Source: Wuchereria bancrofti
Taxonomy: Eukaryota > Nematoda > Chromadorea > Rhabditida > Onchocercidae
Direction of reading: 5' to 3'
Assembly: GCA_005281725.1 (NCBI GenBank)
Contig: SSBO01000009.1
Location: 11,980,250 to 12,044,249 of the forward strand
Length of the DNA stretch: 64,000 nt
In this document: positions 1-10,300 of the stretch, piece after piece
How positions within the stretch are numbered: the stretch's first letter is position 1
How the letters are laid out: every line of letters begins with the position of its first letter
The notes under the pieces: generated by a model
What the model was told of the DNA's origin: nothing
The model's database searches: none
The model's input: the letters and a program-made list of their open reading frames with translations, nothing else
Made by a program: the position numbers and the translations under genes

Positions 1-371
1 CATAATTTAAAAATATTTTTGTTCTGTTTCGGTAGTTATGATATCATCTATGCGGTCATATCTATTAAAAACTAGAACCTGTATGTGTTTCATGTGAATT
101 TTTGTGAACAAGAATTTTTTTTTTTGTGCGTTTAAGGGCAACAAAAATAGTGTAATAAATATGCTTTATAAAGAAATCTGACCTTTTTGTAACTAAGCAA
201 TTTATTCTATTATGTATTACGTGTGACGTACTATATTTACAGTATGTGAAAATCGCTGGCGCAGATGATTGCTGGTGTAGGATATATTGATCGGTCCTCG
301 TTGATATTACATAAAATTTTTTCTCATGTATCAATACTTTTTTAGTAATTTCATTAACGGATTGGTTTGTA
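1..371. other. 5' flank of the PAFAH1B-like gene; no gene seen
   Basis: AT-rich sequence with no convincing coding exon on either strand. A pyrimidine-rich acceptor (cttttttag, AG at 344-345) lies 27 nt before the ATG at 372 and probably marks the spliced-leader or 5'UTR-intron acceptor of the downstream gene. The long minus-strand open frame here has no recognisable domain and is treated as chance. Confidence 0.5.
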
Positions 372-1698
372 ATGGAGAAGCTTCGAAGAGTGGATGATGC
401 TGGTGATAATCGTTGGGCGGAATTGGTACTTTTTAACACTTTTATATTTAACTTCAGAATTTTCGGGTTTCTTAATAATGTTGTATTTGTAAGATGTCCA
501 GTTACTTTATATCAGGGCTTTGAAAAACCTTTAATTTGGGTTTTCATCGATTTCAGCAGGAACGATTTGTTTCGGAAGCGCGCGATAAAGAAGCCGATGT
601 TTTATTTCTGGGCGATGATCATATAGCTTTTCTTGAACAGTCAATAGTAAGTTGTTAATTCTTTCAACGAAAATTTACAGTCCAATTGGGACTATTTAAA
701 CTTTGATTATTAGTGATTATTAATGAAAACATTTTCTTTTCAGATGTATCGAGAAAATTTAGCTCCATTGCACTGCCTATGTTTTGGGGCTTTTGGCGAC
801 AAAATCTCGAATTTGTCATGGAGGCTTGAAAATAATATTTTGGAAGGCTTGAATCCCAAAGTATGCCATTTCCTTTCACTGTTTTTGTTTTCGCTTTATT
901 GGTTTCTGGGACATTTTGTCAAGGCTAATCTGTAGCTCTTAAATTTTTTTTTTGTTTTTGTTTTTTTGACACCTTTTATTAAAATTTTGCAGGTGATTGT
1001 TGTATCAATTGGCAATTCGGATTTCGATTTAACTAAGGAACAAATGTTGGAGGCCCTGAAAAGTGTCGCTGGAGCTATTCGAAAGCAGAAGCCGTCAGCA
1101 AAATTGTATTTTATGGTAATTTGTTACTTTTGACATTTATTAATTGTACTTTGTTACAATAATTAAAATCGAAGATTTTAAAATAAACTTGTTGTTTTGT
1201 AGAAACTTCTTCCATCCGGAAGAAGGCCCAACAAGCGACGTGAATTAGTGAATCGAATCAATGAAAGTTTGGAAAATGTATTGAAAGGTGTGGCAGATGT
1301 GATCGATGTGGAACCTTCCATACAAGGCTTGTTTGCTGTATTTTTTCTTTAATCGCTTTATTATATCTATTCGTATACATTGTTTAACAGTCTAGCAGTA
1401 CTCTCTCTCTCTCTCTCTCTCTCTGCATATTCATTGACAATTGTATTTATGGAGTTCTGTCGTCTAAAGTATATTCCAGGGTTTAAGAAAAAAAATTTTT
1501 TTTTTGGTCTTGATATAGTTCATTTTATGTTGCCATACATATGGAATAGTTGTCTTAAACTTTTATCTTTCAGGTACGAATGGCCAAATTGAATCTCACT
1601 ATATGTTTGATTATGTTCATCTTACTCAAGAAGGTTATCGGAAAATCTATGAGCCTGTTCTTGTTGCCGTAAACGCAGCGCTTAATCCAGACCCATGA
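372..1698 (+). CDS. PAF-acetylhydrolase 1B catalytic-subunit-like protein (SGNH fold), probably inactive
   Basis: Six exons were assembled: 372-425, 557-646, 744-860, 993-1115, 1203-1326, 1574-1698. They give 210 aa, close to the roughly 230 aa of mammalian PAFAH1B2/B3, the partners of LIS1. Family blocks appear in order: DKEADVLFLGDD (block I, about 28-39), FGAFGD (block II, 62-67), VIVVSIGNS (block III, 88-96), LLPSGRRPN (after 129) and MFDYVHLT (block V, 180-187). The Asp and His of the DxxH motif (D182, H185) are kept. The nucleophile block reads GDD where the active family has GDS, and the block III GTN Asn position is Ser. The protein is therefore probably not a hydrolase and may act as a scaffold; this is inference. 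Intron 5 appears to use a GC donor (CAAG|GCTTGT), because only that joins the two flanking reading frames. The start follows an acceptor at 345 and is the first ATG in frame. The family assignment is secure; an orthologue name is not. Confidence 0.88.
1401..1424 (+). repeat. (CT)12 microsatellite in intron 5 of the PAFAH1B-like gene
   Basis: Twelve perfect CT units inside the 247-bp intron with the proposed GC donor. It lies about 75 nt from the donor and is not the acceptor tract. Confidence 0.95.
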
Positions 1699-2755
1699 TT
1701 TCATTTATATCTTTAAAAAAATTCTTTTGTCTTTGCTTTGTAGTTTCATGTTTTTTTCATTTATGCTACTGAATTTTCATTAATGCTACTCAATTTTCTA
1801 TGAATTTCTAAATTATAATTTGGTGAAATTCGTCTTTGTGATTATTTTGCGTGGTTCAACAATTTCGGTTTTTATTTGAATTTATTTGAAAGATGATATA
1901 GTTTATACCTCTTAATCCTGTTTCATGTTTCAAACATGTAGTGTTATACGCTTTAGATTATTAGATTTTTTGCTTTTATAGCAATGAATTAAAAAAGTGT
2001 ACTTCATGTAAGTTAATTAAATCTGTAAATCTGTACTTCGTTTTGTTGAATCTTTAAGGAATTTCACTTGCACATGAATATGAGAGTTTTGTTAAACTTT
2101 ATATGCTTTTATATTATTAAAAATCATTTAAGAATTCTTAGGGTAGTTGATACGTATTTTGATTTTATTTCGGTCCATTTTTTTCTTTCTGTTCCCTACC
2201 AATGTCTGTTTTGTGAAACACTGCTGTGATCTCGCCTTCTGGTTCAGCTCTATTCATATTACTGTTGTAAACCCATCCAAATATGTGCTAAGCCATACAT
2301 GATTCTTTCCTTCTGGCTGTGAAATCTTTTAAAAATTACTTCTTGCGATCCTCATGTCTTTTTTTGCGATCTGTTGGTGATAATAGCAAAAAACTTATTT
2401 TATTGATAGTTGATTCTACCATAACCTTCTCACTTTGCTTTATATTATCAGCATATCTATTTATTCTACAGCATTAACTTATATCGCTTTGTTTATATTT
2501 CATCGTTTTCGCAGAGTGCTCTACTGCATAAATAATGTTTTGAAAATTTTTATTCATTGCTGTTTGCTGTAAATAGTTATATCTGTGGAGAGAAGTGATA
2601 TCTCTATTTTTTAGTGTCAGCTTGTGCATGAAGCTATTAGGGAATTTCGTCTCCTATTTTTCTTTCATACCTAAGTTTAAAACAGTTTATCGTTTTGTTT
2701 TTCAGAAGGGAGATGTTATCTTCGTTTCATCCTTTGTTAATCTATTGAAATTGCG
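1699..2755. other. Intergenic gap between two same-strand genes; no gene seen
   Basis: About 1.06 kb of AT-rich sequence with stops in all frames. It should hold the 3'UTR of the PAFAH1B-like gene; no perfect AATAAA was noticed close to its stop. Near the right end is a strong acceptor (gtttttcag, AG at 2704-2705), a likely trans-splice or 5'UTR acceptor for the L41 gene. The two genes share orientation, but the gap is long for an operon; no operon is claimed. Confidence 0.5.
2713..2748 (+). promoter_or_regulatory. Short upstream ORF in the presumed mrpl-41 leader
   Basis: After the acceptor at 2704-2705 the first ATG is not the gene's start. It opens an 11-codon frame that ends in TGA at 2746-2748, only 7 nt before the L41 start at 2756. 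If the mature mRNA begins at that acceptor, ribosomes meet this frame first. Whether it lowers translation is inference. Confidence 0.5.
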
Positions 2756-3949
2756 ATGTTAGCTTCGGTGATTCTTGTGTCTACCAGAAGTGTGCGGTCA
2801 CTCAATCCTCATCATTTCCGGCCACCTTGGCCAATATTCTCGAAAGTATGGCACTTTTGGAAGTGTTTCTATTGTTTAACTAGTGTCGTTTTAATTGGAA
2901 CTGATTTCGCTTACTTAATAAATTGCTACAGCTGTTTAGCAACCGATTTATTAATTTATTGAAGAATGGATATAACATCGCTAAAGCCTAACTAGAAAAG
3001 ATGACTTTCTAGGCTCAAGGATGGCGAAAACGGGGTCCCTCGATACATGAGCGTTACCAGCTTCCTGGACAGCACCGTGAATTCCCAGAGTTATCGCCGA
3101 AGTTCAAGAAAGAAAATCCAAAAGAGCTGCATCGTGAGTTTCCTCTAGATATGGCTATTATCTAGAAAAATTTTTTTGTGGTATAATATCTATCCTTTCT
3201 AGACTATACTGGCGTTCAAGATGTCGGTTTTGTTGATCCGGTCACTGGAGAATTTGTTCATGTTGAGGAAATGTATCCAGAATTAGTTGTTCCAGATTTA
3301 CGAGGGTTCCGGTTGTGTCCGTATGTATCATATCGGACCGATTTTGAGATTGAAAAAAGGTCGAGTGTTTCGTGCATATTTCTTTTATTATACTTATCAT
3401 CTCGGTAGGTGGGAGATTTTACACATCTTTAAATGCACTTTCTCAGAAACCCATTCCTTTCTATATCAGTGTGCTCATTATATTGATATATCTTCAAAAT
3501 TTAAATAAAGTTTTGATCAGCTTTTAGGAGAAAAAAGTTTGAAAAACTAACCGTCAAGTATGGTACTGAACAGGGCGCTGACTCCGTGGTATTTGAAGGC
3601 GAACAATGGCCTCCTCCGAAAACAACACCGCGCTTTTTGTTTGATATGCATTATGCACCATTAATAAGGTTTAAATCTTTGCTGCTTTTTGTCCAAATTC
3701 ATTATATAAATTGGATGTACTATGTAAGTCTTTATTACCAGTTTCTTTCTTTGTGTTAGATCTGGTTGTTGCTTACAAGCCACATGGTTACTTGAATTGT
3801 TTGTCTTTTAAAAGTTCGAAATCCTGTACTTTTTTTTAAGGAACTTTATCGTATTTGAAATCCATGATTTCAGGCAGATGTATAATGATGGAGAATACTT
3901 TAAGGATGCCGAAGTAAAAGACGAGATCCATGATAACAAGTCCAAGTAA
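2756..3949 (+). CDS. mrpl-41: Mitochondrial ribosomal protein L41 (large subunit, mL41)
   Basis: Five exons (2756-2845, 3013-3133, 3203-3359, 3528-3668, 3874-3949) join in frame to 194 aa. Human MRPL41 is shorter (about 137 aa). The diagnostic core lies in exon 3: FVHVEEMYPELVVPDL followed by GFRLCPYVSYR, matching the human EMVPEFVVPDL/GFKLKPYVSY block. The N-terminus is basic, Ser-rich and almost free of acidic residues, as expected for a mitochondrial targeting peptide. The extra length comes from residues between that leader and the core and from an acidic C-terminal tail rich in Asp/Glu/Lys. The protein is a structural component of the mitochondrial 39S subunit. The start at 2756 was chosen because the preceding ATG at 2713 opens a short terminated frame. 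Introns are 68-205 nt, all GT-AG. Confidence 0.92.
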
Positions 3950-4213
3950 TTTTAATACTTTCGGTGTTGTTCATAGACTTTGCATTGAATTGTTTATTTT
4001 GTATTTGGTACTTTAACTTAAGTATGGTTTTTGTGTTGCACTTTGTCATCCGTTTGTAGTCAGTGTTTTCTTAGCGATCATTTGCAATAATTACTTAAAA
4101 TTTCTACTCTTTTTCGAGCTGTCGAAAAGTGGTCAACATGATTCTGAGGAGTTAGAAATTATCACTGTTATGGTTACAGTATATCCTCTTGGAAACTCAT
4201 CGAATTTCCTCTG

Positions 4214-4233
4214 TTTTTTTTTTTTTTTTTTTT
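4214..4233. repeat. T20 homopolymer
   Basis: Twenty consecutive T in the convergent intergenic region between the L41 and HSP genes. Confidence 0.9.
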
Positions 4234-4482
4234 CGATTTCCGACATAAACGAGGAAGTTGTGGGTAGTTTATCAGTGTTAATGAAAAGCTTAAGGATGAC
4301 TGCTTCAGTTGACCCGTAACTTTGAGATTTGACCGTTTTAGTTAAGTCATAGCAGGAATGTTTCTTGTAGAACAGGGAAGTTTCAAACGCACATTTCGTT
4401 TTTCCCAATTCTGGATAGAAGGGAAATTTTATATAGAATTAGTTTAACAGCAATGCAAGGCTATAGCATGTTGTGAAATTGG

Positions 4483-4488
4483 TTTATT
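4483..4488 (-). other. Candidate poly(A) signal of the small HSP gene
   Basis: AATAAA on the minus strand, about 195 nt downstream of the TGA at 4681-4683. Confidence 0.5.
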
Positions 4489-4680
4489 ATATTTAAATGA
4501 TTTTAGGCGTAGTTTAGAATTGTGCACAAAAAAAAAAGACGCATTTTTTGGACTTGTTGTATAGACCATATTGATTGTTGTAATAGCGACTTTAAAGAGG
4601 GGGAACAACTGGGTTTGAGAAGGAGGGTAATCATCATTGCATCATCCAAACATTATGTGATAGAAGCTGATTACGTAAAT

Positions 4681-7394
4681 TCAGTGTTGAATAGCGAGAT
4701 GGGGTAGTGGTGCCTCAACCGTCAAAACGCCATCCGTACTTAGCGTACTGCTAATCAGTTCTGGATTTGTCCCACGGGGAAGCATAAACTCCTGAAATAG
4801 AATTATCGTTAATCCAGACATGTACAGGATGTATCGGGATTATTATAAATGGATCTAACTGTTAAAATCAAACTGCATATAAGCAATTAGACGAAATGTC
4901 CGAAACCTGATTATATTCTCTGAATACGGCACGTTGCGGTGTTTTTTCTTCATGCTTAGCATGAACCAAAAGTCTGTTATCAACTGTTTTTACTGTTACT
5001 TCCTCTGGTTTGTACTGTGCAACATCGAATCTGAAATAAAAGTTGAAGTTTGACTTCACGCAACTTCGGCAAAGTGTAGAAATGATTGCATTTTTGTCTA
5101 ATAACGACATGGAGTCATTTCCACGTTGACCTGCAGTTTTATAGATTTTCTTGAAAATACGTCACAGAATCCCTAAATAAATACCCTAAATTACAGCATA
5201 AGTTAATCACTGCAAAAACATTTAGAGGTCTAACTGTCCATAGGTCATGTCATAATTAATGACATTGCAGACTGTTTTTCTGGAAACATAAATTAAGTAA
5301 ACCTAAGTCTGAGTGTTTTTCCATCACTTTCATCTTTGATAAGCGGTGATTTAAGGTTTTCCAGATAAGGATCGTATGTTGGTCGAATGGACATCATATC
5401 CGGTCGTCCAAAACCTCCCTCATTACGGAATGTACTTGGTGGAGGGGGACCGCTGCCCTGTAATTGATTGATTAAGAAAGCACGATATGGAAGTAATTAA
5501 ATGAAAATCTACCAAGAAGGATTTCCTTTTTTCAAATTCATTGGAAAAAATTTAAAAGGAAAACAAGCGACGGATTACCTGTGTTGAGGATGACTCGTAA
5601 CGTCTGGATTCTTCACGATGATACGTGGTGGAGCGATTATCCGCTTGTGATCCTGGTTGTGATGGCGTATATCCTACAAATCCATACTGTAAACCATATC
5701 AGTTCTCTCTGTTTTATTATTCATTGAATATAAAGGATTCATATTTATCCTTTCATCTTCTGAGAGAACATAAACTTTAACACTACTTTTCCAATAGCAA
5801 TCTCCTGTTTTTTTAATTTATTTTCTTCCTCTTTTTGTATTTCGCTTTTTCTTTATTGATCTGTTTTTTCTTTACTGAGAAAGCATTAGAGTGAAAAGTG
5901 CAGTCAATTTGGCTTAATCAATTCTAATTTTAAATAACGGAAGGGGAAAGGAAATGTGGTCTAATATGTATGAAATGAATAAGGGTTTTTAAGTATAAAT
6001 ATAGAAAGCATTTTTGTCAAAATAATTAGTCTCGAGACAGCAGTGAATGGAATCCCTTTATAGAAGCTTGCTTGGATTCTCAACATCCTTAAGCCTATAT
6101 ATTTATCAAACCATAGCACTAAGTAATTGAGTTTATGAAGTGAATAAATTTACCAGCTGAATAATTAATGAAGCAATTCGTCGATGACACAATCTGTCAG
6201 TTTATTATCTTACATGTCCCTCTATCCGCCCCCACCTTACTCATTCTTCAAATACGAAAACTTAAAACATTTATAACAATGTGATGTTTGCAGGTATCAG
6301 TGCTTACTGAAAATATTATCCAACTGATGTGTTAACTTACTCTAAATTTTTCATAAAATCCAAATACAGTTATAAATGATACGTGAGGAATACTTTTCTG
6401 ATTCTATTCAAAGTAACATATACACTAATATATGCTGATGAAGATGAGAGAAAATTGATTGAAATCATTGAAGCTAAACGATCAAACACTTTTTTTTTTC
6501 CCCCCAACAGAAGGAGTAAATTAGAGATAAAGGAAACTAGATGTTGTCATCGTATATAGATATATGAAAAATGAATGAGGCATATTATCACTATTCCAAG
6601 TGTCGATGATTTGTTTTTTATGAATTAAATATGTAATGTATACATCGATCTAAAGATAATAATAATAATAATAAGCTTTTTCATATAGCATCCTTCCTTC
6701 TTTTTTTTTTAATCTTTTAATTTTAACCATTGATGTAAATACTATCTAATTGGCAGTAGTAAAAGTGATAGTAAGTGAAAGCATATGCGGAAATATATTC
6801 CAGAAGTTTCAAGCAAGAAAAAGAAAAAACAAAGAGGGAAAAGAGCTTGCTGTATGTTATGTTTTGCTTAATTAAGTTTCGAATGAAAAAATCTGCTCTA
6901 ATTAACTGCTAGAAGTTTCGTGTAAATAGCAAATGAATGTAGAGGAAAATCAAAAAATTAAAGTAATTGTTGTAAATTTATAATATTTGTTTGGTAAAAT
7001 TGTATGACATTATGTTAAGCGAACATTTATGCCTTCTGACTTCTCTGTTCGTGTTTTTTTTTGGAATGAGATTTGAAATTGTCAACTAGTTCTACGATTT
7101 AGATCAAATAAAAATAGGACTTATGAAAATCTTAGTTTATGTTCAAAACTTTCTATAATGGATGAATATCCTAAAGAAAAAAAAAGCTGGCTAGATTTTT
7201 AAGGCCTCGATTGGATGAATTTTTTATTTATGGATGAGAAGAAATGGGATACCTTCAAATTCTCGCCTTAAACGCTTCATTTCTTCTTCAACATGCCTCA
7301 TTTCGGCTTCGAAACGTTCCCGCATACTTCCAAACTCAGTATCCAGCACTGAATAATTACTCGGGGTAACATCTATTTTTCTTTCTCTCTGCAT
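4681..7394 (-). CDS. hsp-25: Small heat-shock protein, HSP20/alpha-crystallin family, HSP-25-like
   Basis: Minus-strand exons in transcript order: 7394-7253, 5673-5579, 5457-5303, 5030-4907, 4791-4681; 208 aa. The N-terminal exon is a charged, probably helical segment (MRERFEAEMRHVEEEMKRL). The middle is Gly/Pro/Ser-rich. The alpha-crystallin domain (about 127-205) includes RFDVAQYKPEEVTVK, NRLLVHAKHEEK, REYNQEFMLPRG and STLSTDGVLTVEAPLP. The PEEVTVKTVDNRLLVHAKHEE stretch and the ...EAPLPHLAIQH end resemble nematode HSP-25, a chaperone expressed in muscle and pharynx, rather than the stress-induced HSP-16 class. Intron 1 is long (1.58 kb). Its acceptor is taken at the TAG giving GYTPSQ, because the stronger CAG 13 nt earlier puts the next exon out of frame with exon 1. 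A missed mini-exon there is possible. The ATG at 7394 is preceded by an A-rich run, not an acceptor. Confidence 0.85.
6656..6673. repeat. (ATA)6 trinucleotide repeat in HSP intron 1
   Basis: Six perfect trinucleotide units inside the 1.58-kb first intron of the small HSP gene. Confidence 0.9.
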
Positions 7395-10300
7395 TTTTTT
7401 TTTCCTTTCCTTTGGTTCTTTTTATATTCCTGTAAATTTCAAAATGAAAAATTACCACAAATATAAAGTTAATATCATTACATTGACATACATAAAGTAA
7501 CGTAGTCGAACGAGCAAATGAACTCAAAGGCAGAAAAATGAACATCAGAATTTTTAAAAGTTCAAAAGCTAAAGCGAAATATTACTTTTTTTATTCCACT
7601 GATAAAAAAAAAACATATTTCTGGAAAAAAGAAAAAAAACTTATGACAGATTCGCTTTGAAAAGTATAGCTCCGAAATGTGTTTCCATAAATTTAAAAAA
7701 AAAAATTCCCTGAATTTGCCTTTAAAGAAATAGGTCATTTTCCATTTATTCAACTTCCGTGGTTACTAATGGTTTTTTCCTTCCGTAAAAAAAAATTTTT
7801 TTCAATCTTAAATGATGCGATATAATCGTACAACATAACGAATAGAAACGTAAAAATAGGGTAAACGTGAGAAATATTCTGAGCACAGAAAGTTTCCAAT
7901 CCCTGAATTAGTTAATAAACCATTTGCCAGTCACTTTTTAGTAATTTTAGAAAAGCTCAAGTTGTATTTTCTGAAATGACAGCATATGTGTTTCCATTAT
8001 AAATTAGAATCTTTAAGTGAATGAACGAAATGGTTGCCAGATGGTTGAAATTTTGCTAAAGTCAAATTAAACATTAACATTTTACATTATCATTGGAGCA
8101 ACGATAGAAGAAATCAGTATAAAGTAAACATTAAAAACAAAAAAACTTAATTTGTAAATACATTGTGGCATGATTTTCAAATCAAATATATAAATTGATC
8201 AATGTATTGTTTGATGGGAAAAAGAAAAACATGAATTAAAATATAGCTAGGAATTTTTTCCAGATTAATTAATTATAACAAATTTTCAGAACGTGAATCT
8301 ACTAAGAAATTATTGCAAGTGAAAGATTTTTAAAAAATTGGTAAGCATTATTTTAAGAGAAGACTTTTGATTCGTAATTATCAATGAAAAGTGTTGTTTG
8401 TAAGTATGTTAGATGTATTTCTCATTTCGTTATGTAAAATGGAAATTTAAATTTGATGTAAAGCCCACTTCCACTGCATAAAAATTCCATTGATCCTTAC
8501 TTGGGAATTGTATGTGTTTAGTAAAAATTCATTAGTTACGATAACAATTATAGAAAGGAAAAAAGGAAAGTGAATTCGTTACAACTTCTCGGATCTTTAT
8601 TTGAAATTAGAATAGACGAAGTTCTCAAAAAATTAATAATTTCACCGTTAGATGTAAGCTTAGAGAGCTTCATCAGTTACAATTATAATTTTTTGATTTT
8701 AATTTGAGTCCAGAATCTTCAAAATTCTGGTCTGAGTTCTTTAGGCAGCTGTATAAATCACTCTCTCACTCACTTTACACTTATCAATTCGAAATTACCT
8801 AAAAGAAAACGATTATTACTAGTTTCATCTCGTCTATATTTTTTCGTTTTATTCATAAAATTTCTATATATAAAAATTATAAGGAATTTCTCCTTAGATA
8901 AGAAAAAAAGAAGAAAGAGTGAAAAGCATTTTAAATTTTGAAACAAAAACATTAACTGGGAGCAAAGAATAGCATTGATAGGTGTTTTAGTGAAGTTTTA
9001 AGTGTTAACAATAAAATATAATACTTTTGCCTTCTTGAAAAGCTTCAAGATCCAAAGAACAGACGAAAATGAACAAATTACTTCTTTCTTCCTTTTTTTT
9101 TGTTTTGTTTTTTCGAAATCAAAGTTATTGGAAATTTTGGGATAGTTTCTACTCCAACAAACACTCTCATTTGGTTTATAGTTCAAAATTACAGGAAATT
9201 TTACAATCAGAAGAATTTTCTAGTTCTTCGGTTTTAATGTAATGATGAAAGAAACGAGGAAAAAAAGGGACTTCTGAGATATCTCTGTTTAAGATCAAAC
9301 TATGTGCAGTGCAATTTTTAAATGATTCGTTTGAAATGATGAATGGGCATCAATACATTTTTCACAACAGCGAAGGTTCGATTTGCAATCATTAGTTAAA
9401 GTGTAAACTTAAATTTAAGAAAAAAAAAATACATTATTATACAAATTCAAAAACCGGTAATTCAATTCGTCCGGCATATAATTTTTCTAGATTAATACTA
9501 CCAGTTTCAGTTTATAATTCAGCAGACATGATGAAAGATTGTTACTATTACATGTTAATGACTAAAAATTTTCCAACATTTCCAGAAATATAGTAAAAGT
9601 ATGTGGAATATTTCGCTAATGCATTTGGTTCAATTAAATTTACAAAATGAATTCTAAGCATACTGAAAATAAGTTAAGCATACTGAAAAGATAAAGTCAA
9701 AAAATATTCCATTTATAGCTCCAAAAGTTTAACAAAAAAAAAAAAAAATTAAATAACATATGGGAAGAACATGGCACACTCTTTGATTTGAATCAACAAT
9801 AAATATTTTATAACAAAGCTAATGATGGGTCAAATTTCTTGCACATACTGCAACTGATAACTTTTCAATATGTAAAGCAGCAAACAATCATTGAATGATA
9901 ATGATGACAATGTTGATAATGTTATGAACTGAATGTTAGACGATTAAATTGAAAAAGAAAAATGACGCATAAATTAATTTTAATAATACAGTATTTATTA
10001 TCTGAAAGTAATTGTCATATAAAATAATTATACAAAATGAATAATCAATATTAACCAGAGGGAAAAAAAAAGATCAGTTTTTTCATTCGCTTTTTTTTTT
10101 ATCTTTTCCTTTTCTCAGACGAACAGTTGTTCCATCTATTTGACGATAGAAAAAATGTAAGTGGAATTTTTATTCAATGCTTTCCATTTGCCTCACGAAA
10201 CTTCTTGTAATTTCCTGAATATAACTTTTCCATTCTTTTGTTTCTTTTTTTGCCATAAAATACAATGTGTATATTCTAAATAACAAAATAAAATGTTATA

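Larger units (their letters stand above)
3950..4680. other. Convergent intergenic region between mrpl-41 and the small HSP gene
   Basis: It contains the 3' ends of both genes, a T20 run at 4214-4233 and a minus-strand poly(A) signal (TTTATT on the + strand, 4483-4488) about 195 nt past the HSP stop. No gene was recognised. Confidence 0.55.

Noticed and set aside
372..3949. Operon of the PAFAH1B-like and L41 genes
   Set aside because: They share orientation, but 1.06 kb separates them and each has its own leader acceptor; SL-type data would be needed.
5674..5686. CAG acceptor giving YGFVGYTPSQ in the small HSP gene
   Set aside because: Not used in the main model because it breaks frame with exon 1; kept as an alternative-isoform question.
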